Position numbers and translations under genes: made by a program
NCBI GenBank assembly: GCA_020721025.1
Contig: DYNO01000010.1
Location: forward strand, 15,365-32,763
Source: Thiomargarita sp.
Lineage (GTDB): Bacteria; Pseudomonadota; Gammaproteobacteria; Beggiatoales; Beggiatoaceae
Direction of reading: 5' to 3'
Length of the DNA: 17,399 nt
The notes under the pieces: generated by a model
Seen by the model: the letters and a program-made list of their open reading frames with translations, nothing else
Told to the model about the DNA's origin: nothing
Databases searched by the model: none
Shown here: positions 1 through 7,366 of the stretch, one piece after another
How positions within the stretch are numbered: the stretch's first letter is position 1
Layout of the letters: each line of letters opens with the position of its first letter

Positions 1-725
1 ATAAGTTACAAAATTATCGTCCTGAACCTGCGAGTATGCCATTTCATACTCGTTTGTTAGGAAAAGATCGGATGGCATTGTTTTCGTTCATTCATTCGTT
101 GAATACTAACTTCGGCACGAGTATTTTTGAACCGGTGGCGATAGAAATTGCAAAAGATCGTTTTCAAAAAGTGCAATCTCAAGCAGTGATCAGTGATGTT
201 TTAAGTGAAGCGGCGCAATATGAAATTCAGCATATTATGGATAATTTGAGTGCTGGAGTTGCGCTACCTAATAAAATTCAAGAAGTTGAAATGATCCGTG
301 CTTGTTGTCAACAGTTGCCGTTTAGAAAAACTAAATTGACCAGAGTTGATATTTATCTCCAAGATTCTGAAAATAATTTTTACTTATTTGATCTTAAAAC
401 AGCAAAACCAAATGCTGGCGGGTTTAAAGAGTTTAAACGGACACTTTTGGAATGGACAGCGGCGATTTTGGCGGAAAATCCAACTGCGCGAGTTTACACC
501 GTGATTGCCATACCATACAATCCTTATGAACCAAAGCCTTATCAACGTTGGACGATGCGGGGAATGTTGGATTTAGAACATGAATTGAAAGTTGCTGAAG
601 AATTTTAGGATTTTCTCGGAGGTACAGGCACTTACACAGAATTGTTGAATTGTTTTGAACAGGTTGGTTTAGAGTTAAGAACTGAAATTGATGAGTATTT
701 TGCAAAATTTATCCAACTGCGTTAA
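1..725 (+). pseudogene. TdeIII-like type II restriction endonuclease, 5' end outside window, in-frame TAG
   Basis: The frame is open from the window edge, so the start lies upstream; the ATG at 36 is internal. It is interrupted by TAG at 606-608. The same frame then stays open for 38 codons, beginning DFLGGTGTYTELL, to TAA at 723-725. Similarity to the TdeIII family is recognised from memory, not searched. A plausible PD-(D/E)xK nuclease core is visible, counting from the ATG at 36: E85, VDIY with D105, then FDLKTAKPN with D119 and K121. TdeIII-type enzymes cut double-stranded DNA at GGNCC and pair with a methyltransferase; none is in the window. The residue before DFLGG was probably Trp, so TGG to TAG is a single transition. 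The truncated product keeps the likely catalytic core but loses the last 39 residues. The gene ends directly against soeB. Confidence 0.75.
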
Positions 726-778
726 TGCAAAAAATGAATTACCGAGTTGAGACCACTGAAAAACAGGAGACAAACAAC

Positions 779-1471
779 GTGAGACTTGGTTTAGTGATTG
801 ATTTAGATACCTGTGTGGCGTGTCATGGCTGCGCAGTGGCTTGTAAACAATGGAATACTTCCGGGACGACGGGGCCCTTGACTGATTACAATCCGTATGG
901 CAAAGACCCCAGCGGCGTGTGGTTCAATCGGATTCGTAGTTTTGAAGTGGGTAACTATCCGCACAATAAAACGATTAATTTTCCGATGTCGTGTATGCAC
1001 TGCCAAGATGCGGATTGTGTGACCGTTTGCCCAACCGGTGCGTCTTACAAGCGGCTGGAAGACGGCATCGTTTTGGTCGATCAAGACAAGTGCATGGGGT
1101 GCAATTACTGCTCGTGGGCATGTCCTTATGGTGCGCGGGAATTGGATCGCGTCAGTGGCACAATGAAAAAGTGTACGCTGTGTGTGGATCGGATTTATGA
1201 TGAGGAATTGCCGCCGGAAGAGCGTAAGCCCGCCTGTGTCCTCACTTGTCCGTCGCACGCCCGTTATTTTGGGGATTTTGACGATCCGAATTCTGAAGTC
1301 AGTCAAATAGTGCGTGAACGTGGCGGACGCGGCTTGATGGCAGAATTGGGCTACAATCCGACTAATAAATATTTGCCTCCTCGTCCCACGCGCCCGGTGC
1401 CGACTGAAGATGTGAAAAACTCTTTAGCATCAACGGTTAAGAACTGGGTGAATAAATTGGTGACGCGGTAA
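779..1471 (+). CDS. soeB: Sulfite dehydrogenase (quinone) iron-sulfur subunit SoeB-like, four [4Fe-4S] clusters
   Basis: This is a DmsB/SoeB-type ferredoxin subunit of a molybdoenzyme complex, which relays electrons from the catalytic A subunit to the membrane anchor on the cytoplasmic face. Sixteen cysteines fall in four motifs, numbered from the chosen start: C12/15/18/22, C72/75/80/84, C105/108/111/115, and C132/135/153/157. I chose GTG at 779 because AGGAGA (765-770) lies 8 bases upstream and the product then begins MRLGLVIDLDTC, as family members usually do. The in-frame ATGs at 725 and 734 add 18 or 15 residues but have no Shine-Dalgarno sequence. Pairing with the DmsC-like gene downstream supports the call. 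The catalytic subunit soeA, normally just upstream, is absent; a broken restriction gene lies there instead. Other complexes of the family (dimethyl sulfoxide, polysulfide or tetrathionate reductases) cannot be fully excluded. Confidence 0.72.
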   Translation: MRLGLVIDLDTCVACHGCAVACKQWNTSGTTGPLTDYNPYGKDPSGVWFNRIRSFEVGNYPHNKTINFPMSCMHCQDADCVTVCPTGASYKRLEDGIVLVDQDKCMGCNYCSWACPYGARELDRVSGTMKKCTLCVDRIYDEELPPEERKPACVLTCPSHARYFGDFDDPNSEVSQIVRERGGRGLMAELGYNPTNKYLPPRPTRPVPTEDVKNSLASTVKNWVNKLVTR

Positions 1472-1473
1472 TT

Positions 1474-1530
1474 GTCTGAACCTTAATTTGCCTAATTACC
1501 CAGATTTTCATAATTAGGTCGGTTATGGTT
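1474..1530. repeat. Degenerate palindromic repeat between soeB and soeC (copy A)
   Basis: It starts with GTCTGAACC three bases after the soeB stop. An inner stem pairs CCTAATTA (1491-1498) with TAATTAGG (1511-1518) around a 12-base loop. An outer AACC can pair with GGTT near 1521-1530. The start GTCTGAACC.TAATT and the inner TTTTCATAATTA are shared with the copy at 2594-2637. The right end is decayed (GGTTTAGCA where GGTTCAGAC is expected). It lies inside the presumed soeB-soeC transcript, so it may form an RNA hairpin between the two genes. Confidence 0.55.
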
Positions 1531-1572
1531 TAGCAATTCATGTTCAATGCTTTAACATAAACAATAATTAAA

Positions 1573-1580
1573 AGAGGAAG
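1573..1580 (+). promoter_or_regulatory. Ribosome binding site of soeC
   Basis: AGAGGAAG lies 4 bases before the ATG at 1585. This strong Shine-Dalgarno fixes the soeC start and allows independent initiation despite the 113-base gap after soeB. Confidence 0.7.
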
Positions 1581-1584
1581 TTCC

Positions 1585-2529
1585 ATGCACCCGGCATTTT
1601 CTGTGATCTTTTTTACCGTCACCTCTGGATTGGGCTACGGCTTGATGATGATGTTAGTTATCGCCCATCTCACCCAATTCAGCGGCGCACTCACTGCAAC
1701 TGAAATTGTGTTTATCGGCGCAGTTTCACTCGGTTTAGTCACGCTAGGCTTGCTTTCATCCACTTTACATCTCGCAAACCCAAAGAATGCGTGGCGAGCG
1801 TTTGGTCGATTTCGCACTTCTTGGTTATCACGGGAAGGCTTGTTTGCAGTGATTTCTTATCCGATTGCCCTCGGTTATTTAGCCAGTGTATGGTTTCAAC
1901 AACCTGCTGTTTTAATTAATATTTTGGGCGTGCTGACGGCAATCATTGCCCTGAAAACAGTGTTTGCAACAGGAATGATCTACGCCTGTTTGAAAACAAT
2001 TCGGCAATGGAATACTGCGCTAACTCCTGCAAATTACATCTGGCTCGGTTTAATGCTCGGAACATTAACTTTTACCGCGTTACGCACCGGTTATGGCGAT
2101 GTTAATTTTAATTTAAACATCATGTTAAGCGTCAGTTTGGCAATGATCGCCATCGCAGGTTTGCTTAAATTCAGTTATTATTTTTGGATCAGTACGCCGA
2201 CGGGCCCCAGCATTAACACGGCAACTACATTCACTCAATCTATTGTGAGATTATTAGAAGTAGGACATACGGCGGGCACGTTTTTAACCGATGAATTTGG
2301 TCACGCAGTCACGCAATACAAATCTAATAGTTTACGCTTCGTCGTGTTTTTATTTGGCTTCGTCGTGCCAGCTATCTTGTTGATTATTTTGCTGAATGGC
2401 GGTGGAATGAATTTATTGATTTACGTCGCACTTGGCATCGCCTACATCGGAATTTTGGTAGAACGGTGGTTATTTTTCGCAGAAGCGCGCCATGTGGTGA
2501 ATTTGTATCATGGAATGCAACGGACTTGA
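1585..2529 (+). CDS. soeC: Sulfite dehydrogenase membrane anchor SoeC-like (DmsC family)
   Basis: A 314-residue, strongly hydrophobic protein of the DmsC/SoeC family: the integral-membrane anchor that takes electrons from the Fe-S subunit and reduces quinone. About eight membrane segments can be seen, the first near residues 5-28 and the last near 265-290. Residues 72-85, between segments two and three, carry a basic loop with the SWLSREGLF stretch typical of DmsC-like anchors. The start is set by AGAGGAAG just upstream. It follows soeB on the same strand, separated only by a palindromic repeat, and is probably cotranscribed with it. It converges on gatA. The DmsC family is quite sure; sulfite as the substrate is inferred from the SoeB-like partner and the likely sulfur-oxidising host. 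Confidence 0.68.
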   Translation: MHPAFSVIFFTVTSGLGYGLMMMLVIAHLTQFSGALTATEIVFIGAVSLGLVTLGLLSSTLHLANPKNAWRAFGRFRTSWLSREGLFAVISYPIALGYLASVWFQQPAVLINILGVLTAIIALKTVFATGMIYACLKTIRQWNTALTPANYIWLGLMLGTLTFTALRTGYGDVNFNLNIMLSVSLAMIAIAGLLKFSYYFWISTPTGPSINTATTFTQSIVRLLEVGHTAGTFLTDEFGHAVTQYKSNSLRFVVFLFGFVVPAILLIILLNGGGMNLLIYVALGIAYIGILVERWLFFAEARHVVNLYHGMQRT

Positions 2530-2593
2530 TATCGTTGTCAAAGTGAATTTTGAGAAATTATTTTACAGTCAATAAGTTACAATGGGGTAAAAC

Positions 2594-2637
2594 GTCTGAA
2601 CCATAATTGATTGATTTTTCATAATTATAGTTCAGAC
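2594..2637. repeat. 44-base palindromic repeat between convergent soeC and gatA (copy B)
   Basis: The left arm GTCTGAACCATAATT (2594-2608) and right arm AATTATAGTTCAGAC (2623-2637) are reverse complements at 14 of 15 positions, around a 14-base loop. The arms end in GTCTGAAC/GTTCAGAC. It lies between the ends of two convergent genes, 64 bases after soeC and 9 bases from the gatA stop. It could therefore stop or protect both transcripts. On the minus strand it is followed by GTTTTA, too weak for a classical terminator. Confidence 0.75.
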
Positions 2638-2646
2638 ATCGCTGAA

Positions 2647-4101
2647 TCAGGCAAACGGAGTAGGAATTTGTTTATGCCAATCAGTTACTTGTTGATATTG
2701 ATGGGCGACATTTAACAGTTTCGATTCTTGTAAATAGTTGCCAATCAATTGCATCCCCACCGGACGTTGTTTCACAAAACCGGCGGGAATCGACATCGCT
2801 GGCAATCCGGCAAGATTCACTGCAATTGTATAAATATCAGAGAGATACATTGTCACTGGATCATCTACTTTTTCACCGATATTAAATGCCACAGTTGGCG
2901 AGGTGGGTCCTAAAATCACATCCACTTGTTGAAATGCTTGTTTGAAATCTTCGCTGATCAACCGCCGAATTTGCTGTGCTTTCAAATAGTAAGCGTCATA
3001 ATATCCCGCTGATAACGCATACGTGCCAATCATAATGCGCCGTTTGACTTCTGAGCCAAATCCTTCGCCACGAGAACGTTTATAAAGATCAATTAAATCA
3101 ACAGGATTTTTGCAACGATAGCCATAACGCACGCCATCAAAACGCGATAAATTGGAAGAACATTCTGCGGGTGCAATGATGTAATACACTGGTACCGCTA
3201 AGTCCGTGTTTGGCAAACGAATTTCGTGTAAGGTCGCGCCGGCTTTTTCCAGTTCCTTAATTGCCACATCGATCACCTTACCAACTTCGGGATCAAGCCC
3301 GTCACTGAAATATTCCTTTGGCAATCCGACTTTTAAGCCTGCGATACTGTCATTCAAATGCGCTGTGTAATTTTCGACGGGACGTTCGAGCGAGGTTGAA
3401 TCACGGGGATCAAAACCTGCCATCGCTCCCATCAAAAGGGCGGCATCTTCAGCATTATGTGCAATGGGTCCGCCTTGATCGAGACTGGAGGCAAAAGCGA
3501 TCATGCCATAACGTGAGACTAATCCGTAAGTTGGCTTCAGACCGGTTAAACCACAGAGTGCTGCTGGTTGCCGAATCGAGCCGCCGGTATCTGTCCCTGT
3601 CGCAATAGGGGCTAATCGGGCTGCCAATGCCGCTGCTGAACCGCCTGACGAACCGCCCGGCACCGCTTGCGTATCCCACGGATTTTTAACCGCACCGTAA
3701 TAACTTGTTTCATTGGATGAACCCATCGCAAATTCATCCATATTGGTTTTACCCAATGTCACCATACCCGCATCACGGATTTTTTCCACCACTGTAGCAT
3801 CGTAAGGCGCGATGAAATTATCTAACATCCGAGAACCACAAGAAGTTTTCACGCCAGAGGTGCAAAAAATATCTTTATGTGCAAGTGGAATTCCGCATAA
3901 TTGTCCCGCAGTTCCAGCCTGTAATTGCGCGTCGGCAGCGGTGGCTTGAGACAGGGCGAGTTGTTCGGTGACAGTAATAAAGCTGTTTAATTGATCGTCA
4001 TAACGCGCAATTCGGTCTAAAAAATAACGAGTTAATTCAACACTGGAGATTTCCCGTGCGTGCAGAGCGTGAGAAAGTTCAAGAAGAGTTTTCGTGTGCA
4101 T
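2647..4101 (-). CDS. gatA: Asp/Glu-tRNA amidotransferase subunit A
   Basis: GatA is the amidase subunit of GatCAB. It hydrolyses glutamine and sends ammonia to GatB, which amidates Glu-tRNA(Gln) or Asp-tRNA(Asn). The 484 residues are full length for the family. The amidase signature is intact: K76 in AHKD, S151 in the GGSSGGSAA loop and S175 in TGGSIRQPA form the Lys-Ser-cisSer triad. It follows gatC after 35 bases on the minus strand, so the two are probably cotranscribed. That short gap holds a small stem, CTTTTT paired with AAAAAG around five bases (4108-4124). gatB, usually next, is missing: the gene ends 9 bases from a palindromic repeat and faces soeC. The ATG at 4101 is well supported by the N-terminal alignment, although no clear Shine-Dalgarno is seen. 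Confidence 0.97.
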   Translation of the reverse strand: MHTKTLLELSHALHAREISSVELTRYFLDRIARYDDQLNSFITVTEQLALSQATAADAQLQAGTAGQLCGIPLAHKDIFCTSGVKTSCGSRMLDNFIAPYDATVVEKIRDAGMVTLGKTNMDEFAMGSSNETSYYGAVKNPWDTQAVPGGSSGGSAAALAARLAPIATGTDTGGSIRQPAALCGLTGLKPTYGLVSRYGMIAFASSLDQGGPIAHNAEDAALLMGAMAGFDPRDSTSLERPVENYTAHLNDSIAGLKVGLPKEYFSDGLDPEVGKVIDVAIKELEKAGATLHEIRLPNTDLAVPVYYIIAPAECSSNLSRFDGVRYGYRCKNPVDLIDLYKRSRGEGFGSEVKRRIMIGTYALSAGYYDAYYLKAQQIRRLISEDFKQAFQQVDVILGPTSPTVAFNIGEKVDDPVTMYLSDIYTIAVNLAGLPAMSIPAGFVKQRPVGMQLIGNYLQESKLLNVAHQYQQVTDWHKQIPTPFA

Positions 4102-4136
4102 GTGAATCTTTTTGGCGTAAAAAGTGATATAATAGA

Positions 4137-4421
4137 CTATTCAATGACTTTGGGTACGAGATAAAGCCCCGCTTCTACTTGTGGTGCAATGCCTTGAAAT
4201 AGTTCACGTTGATCGGTTTCTGTAACCACATCTGGACGCATCCGAGCAATAGCATCAAGCGGATGTGCCATCGGTGTTTCTGTGGTTTCTATCGCATTCA
4301 TTTTTGCCACAAAATCCAAAATATTTGACAAATTGCGAGTATATAACGGAATATCTGCCTCATCAAGGGCAATGCGCGCCAAGTGTGCAATTTTTTCTAC
4401 ATCTGCACGTTGTAATGACAT
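4137..4421 (-). CDS. gatC: Asp/Glu-tRNA amidotransferase subunit C
   Basis: GatC is the small subunit that wraps around the GatA-GatB interface and stabilises GatA. It has 94 residues, typical length. Its start, SLQRADVEKIAHLARIAL, and the central LSNILDFVAKMNAI helix are characteristic, as is the ending near EAGLYLVPKVIE. ATG at 4421 is preferred over TTG at 4427 because GGAG (4429-4432) lies 7 bases upstream of it. It is the first gene of the gatC-gatA pair and diverges from mreB across a 384-base intergenic region that must hold its promoter. Confidence 0.96.
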   Translation of the reverse strand: MSLQRADVEKIAHLARIALDEADIPLYTRNLSNILDFVAKMNAIETTETPMAHPLDAIARMRPDVVTETDQRELFQGIAPQVEAGLYLVPKVIE

Positions 4422-4805
4422 TATCAAACTCCATTAAGGTAATTCAAATGAGCTATCGTCTAGTTTAACCGATGACAGACAAAATGTGTAGAACATAGTA
4501 AGTTATTTCTTGTTTTCTAACCAATTGAGCAAATGATAAAATTCAATCAAATTAAACTAATGGGTTGCGACCGTAAAGCAACGTCGCGCAGATTTGGTAC
4601 CCGTTTAGCGAATCAGCAATGATTACATTTAGAAATTCAAAGCGATCACGATGAAACGATGTTGTGGCGAAACTCGCTTAGAAGATGTATTTAAAAAAGA
4701 TGAATAAATCCAACCTCGCTTTGAAATGATAATTCATTCTTGTTTACTATAAAATTAAAAAATTCACTTTTTAGATTTCCAAATTCATAGGATTTGCTCA
4801 ATTCC
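4422..4805. other. Divergent intergenic region gatC / mreB
   Basis: A 384-base, AT-rich gap with no credible gene. It must carry the promoters of gatC (minus) and mreB (plus). On the minus strand TTGGTT followed 18 bases later by TACTAT (within about 4497-4526) is a possible gatC promoter, but weak. The middle (4537-4707) has scattered short open stretches in several frames and may be decayed coding DNA. I cannot assign it. Confidence 0.5.
4721..4750 (+). promoter_or_regulatory. Candidate sigma70-type promoter of mreB
   Basis: TTGAAA (4721-4726) and TACTAT (4745-4750) are separated by 18 bases, about 55 bases before the mreB ATG. An overlapping TATAAA at 4748-4753 is an alternative -10 but gives a 21-base spacer. 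Tentative. Confidence 0.35.
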
Positions 4806-5858
4806 ATGTTTAAACATATACGAGGTTGGTTTTCAAACGATTTATCCATCGATTTAGGGACAGCAAATACGCTCATTTATGCACGCGGTCAAGGAATTGT
4901 ACTTGATGAACCTTCGGTGGTTGCCATTCGACAGGGACGTGAGGGGAATGGAGCAAAAACGATTGCTGCGGTGGGTTCTGAAGCAAAACAAATGCTTGGA
5001 CGCACACCAGGAAATATCACTGCAATTCGTCCGATGAAAGATGGCGTGATTGCAGATTTCACCGTGACTGAAAAAATGTTGCAATATTTTATTCATAAAG
5101 TTCATCAAACGCGGTTTTTACGTCCATCGCCGCGCGTGTTGATTTCTGTGCCTTGTGGCTCAACTCAGGTAGAACGTCGGGCAATTCGGGAATCTGCAAT
5201 GGGCGCGGGGGCGCGGGACGTATTTCTGATAGAAGAACCGATGGCGGCGGCGATAGGGTCGGGTATGCCGGTCAATGATCCTACGGGTTCAATGGTGGTT
5301 GATATCGGCGGAGGCACGACCGAAGTCGGCATTATTTCCTTGAATGGAATGGTTTATTCTGAATCTATTCGGGTGGGTGGCGACCGATTTGATGAAGCGA
5401 TTGTTGCCTACGTGCGTCGTCATTACAGTACATTGATTGGGGAAGCGACGGCGGAACGGATTAAACATGAAATTGGTTCTGCTTTTCCGGGCAAAGAAAT
5501 TCGAGAAATTCAAGTACGGGGACGCAATCTAGCCGAAGGGATTCCGCGCAGTTTCAAACTCAATAGCAATGAAGTGCTTGAAGCGTTACAAGAACCATTG
5601 GCAGCCATCGTCGCGGCGGTGAAAACTGCGCTGGAAAAAACTCCGCCAGAATTGGGTTCAGACATTGCGGAAAAAGGCATGGTTCTCACCGGAGGCGGGG
5701 CATTGCTCACCAATATTGACCGCTTGCTCATGGAAGAAACCAATTTACCCGTCGTTATCGCAGATGATCCCCTCACTTGCGTGGCACGCGGGGGCGGTCG
5801 GGCGTTGGAAATGATGGACGAAAATGGCATTGATACCTTTACGCTCAATGCCGCTTAA
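4806..5858 (+). CDS. mreB: Rod shape-determining actin-like protein MreB
   Basis: MreB forms membrane-bound actin-like filaments that guide the elongasome during lateral wall synthesis. It has 350 residues, normal length. The phosphate-1 motif DLGTANT (16-22), phosphate-2 motif DIGGGTTEVG near 165-175, and adenosine motif TGGGALL near 297-303 are intact. The short N-terminal stretch MFKHIRGWFSND is the usual membrane-binding amphipathic tail. ATG at 4806 is chosen over TTG at 4794, because TTG would add MLNS and sits directly on the AGGA (4789-4792) that serves as Shine-Dalgarno. The 13-base spacing to the ATG is somewhat long. mreC follows after 169 bases. Confidence 0.97.
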   Translation: MFKHIRGWFSNDLSIDLGTANTLIYARGQGIVLDEPSVVAIRQGREGNGAKTIAAVGSEAKQMLGRTPGNITAIRPMKDGVIADFTVTEKMLQYFIHKVHQTRFLRPSPRVLISVPCGSTQVERRAIRESAMGAGARDVFLIEEPMAAAIGSGMPVNDPTGSMVVDIGGGTTEVGIISLNGMVYSESIRVGGDRFDEAIVAYVRRHYSTLIGEATAERIKHEIGSAFPGKEIREIQVRGRNLAEGIPRSFKLNSNEVLEALQEPLAAIVAAVKTALEKTPPELGSDIAEKGMVLTGGGALLTNIDRLLMEETNLPVVIADDPLTCVARGGGRALEMMDENGIDTFTLNAA

Positions 5859-6027
5859 GTACCATCATCGCATTGGGAATTGGACATGAATGACAATGCA
5901 ATGTTTCGGTCGTGCCCAAGTTCATCAAAATTTTCAAGATTGAACCGATTGATTTGGCGGATGATTCATCACTGACCTTGACCTCATTTTTCATTCGTCA
6001 TTCCCATGATGCAGCTATTGATTAAAT

Positions 6028-6957
6028 ATGAAGCCACTATTTAAAAAAGGACCCTCTGCGACACTTCGCATTATCCTACTTGGCATACTTTCTCTCGTCT
6101 TAATGATGTTTGACCATCGTTCAGGATATTTACAGCAGGTGCGCGCCTATCTCTCCGTCGCTATTTATCCAATTGAATATGCTGTCATTTTTCCGGTCAA
6201 AGCGGGACAATGGTTATCGGCGAATTTTGGACCACGCTGGGCACTGATTGAACAAAATGCCAAACTCCGTGAAGAAAATCTCAGTTTGCGCTTTACCTTA
6301 CAAAAATTTGACGACTTAAAGACCGAAAATGAGCGATTACGCAGCCTCTTAGATTCCACCACCAAAATCACACAAGATAAAGTCTTGGTTGCTGAAGTGT
6401 TGGCGATGGATTTAGACCCCTTCACCCGCAAACTTAAGATCAACAAAGGAGCACAACATGATGTTTTTGAAGGACAACCAGTGCTTGATGCCCAAGGTGT
6501 GATGGGGCAGGTCACGCGTGTCAGTCCCCTTTCCAGTGTTGTGATGTTGGTCACGGATCCCAATCATGCCCTACCAGTGCAAGTGGTTCGCAATGGACAA
6601 CGCACAATCGCTATGGGTATGGGCGCGACCAATCGGTTAGCACTGTCCTATATCCCAAATAATTCAGCGAATAAGGGCGACATTACCATTGGCGATATCT
6701 TGGTAACTTCGGGGATTGGCGGACAATTTCCATCCGGTTATCCGGTGGGCAAGGTACTTGAGGTCAATCTCGACATCGGACAACCGTATGCACAAGTGCA
6801 AGCCCTGCCCAGTGCCTCATTAGAACGCAATCGTGAAGTGTTACTGATTTGGACGAATCCTCAACCCATTGACGATAAAGCAGAAATTGATAAAACACCG
6901 CTGAATAAGCCCAAAGTTGAACCCACGCATTTTAAACAAGAAGCCAAACCCCGATAG
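6028..6957 (+). CDS. mreC: Rod shape-determining protein MreC
   Basis: MreC is the bitopic elongasome scaffold linking MreB to periplasmic wall synthases. It has 309 residues. It shows a short basic cytoplasmic N-terminus, one membrane segment near residues 13-30, a coiled coil near 72-110 (AKLREENLSLRF...ENERLRSLLD), and then the beta-rich periplasmic MreC domain to about residue 275. Conserved stretches include QGVMGQV, TDPNHALPVQ and SGIGGQFPSGYPVG. The C-terminal 30 residues are Lys/Pro-rich and variable. The start has no strong Shine-Dalgarno. mreB lies 169 bases upstream; mreD, normally directly downstream, is absent. Confidence 0.95.
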   Translation: MKPLFKKGPSATLRIILLGILSLVLMMFDHRSGYLQQVRAYLSVAIYPIEYAVIFPVKAGQWLSANFGPRWALIEQNAKLREENLSLRFTLQKFDDLKTENERLRSLLDSTTKITQDKVLVAEVLAMDLDPFTRKLKINKGAQHDVFEGQPVLDAQGVMGQVTRVSPLSSVVMLVTDPNHALPVQVVRNGQRTIAMGMGATNRLALSYIPNNSANKGDITIGDILVTSGIGGQFPSGYPVGKVLEVNLDIGQPYAQVQALPSASLERNREVLLIWTNPQPIDDKAEIDKTPLNKPKVEPTHFKQEAKPR

Positions 6958-7366
6958 CACCACCACTGTAGAATTTTTCAATGTGAATGAACCGATTATC
7001 ATCCGATTCGACATGCTCAAACAGGGATAACGACGAAAAAGTCCCGCGTCTCTCCCAATTTTGCTAGAATTTCAGTCGCATTCAGTCGCATTCAAACGAT
7101 GATTCATTCCCCATGATTGGCGATGTTTGCAGCATCAAAAAACAACAATTGCTTAGGATTCTTCGAGAACCGATTGAAACAATATCCTACAATTCATAAA
7201 TTTGTGATGATAACTTGTTAATTAACAGATCACTGCAATTGACCGCTACCATAACATTGATTTAAGTCATCACTGTCCACTAACCACGACCCAACTTTGC
7301 AGTAAATTGATTGAGTGTTCAGCCAATACTTTGATTTCTTGATTTATTTTCTCGACGAGGTTCAGT
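6958..7366. other. Intergenic region mreC-hldD where mreD is normally found
   Basis: 409 bases with no credible gene and no recognisable mreD remnant. It holds a tandem direct repeat of TTCAGTCGCA (7071-7080 and 7081-7090), and a perfect 12-base palindrome TGTTAATTAACA (7216-7227), about 140 bases before hldD, which could be a regulator site. ACGAGG (7355-7360) is the hldD ribosome binding site. A promoter for hldD is expected here, but no hexamer pair stands out. Confidence 0.5.

Noticed and set aside
606..608. Programmed read-through or amino-acid insertion at the TAG of the restriction gene
   Set aside because: No recoding element is visible, TAG is a nonsense change from Trp by one transition, and decay is the simpler reading.
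803..1306. 167-codon open frame on the minus strand
   Set aside because: It is antisense to the cysteine motifs of soeB and has no protein family look.
2594..2637. Classical rho-independent terminator after soeC or gatA
   Set aside because: The stem is strong, but neither side has a T tract, and related copies elsewhere show it is a dispersed repeat.
4537..4707. Possible small gene or remnant ending in ETRLEDVFKKDE, reminiscent of ABC-transporter ATPase tails
   Set aside because: Open stretches are short, change frame and have no ribosome binding site; the resemblance is too brief to name.
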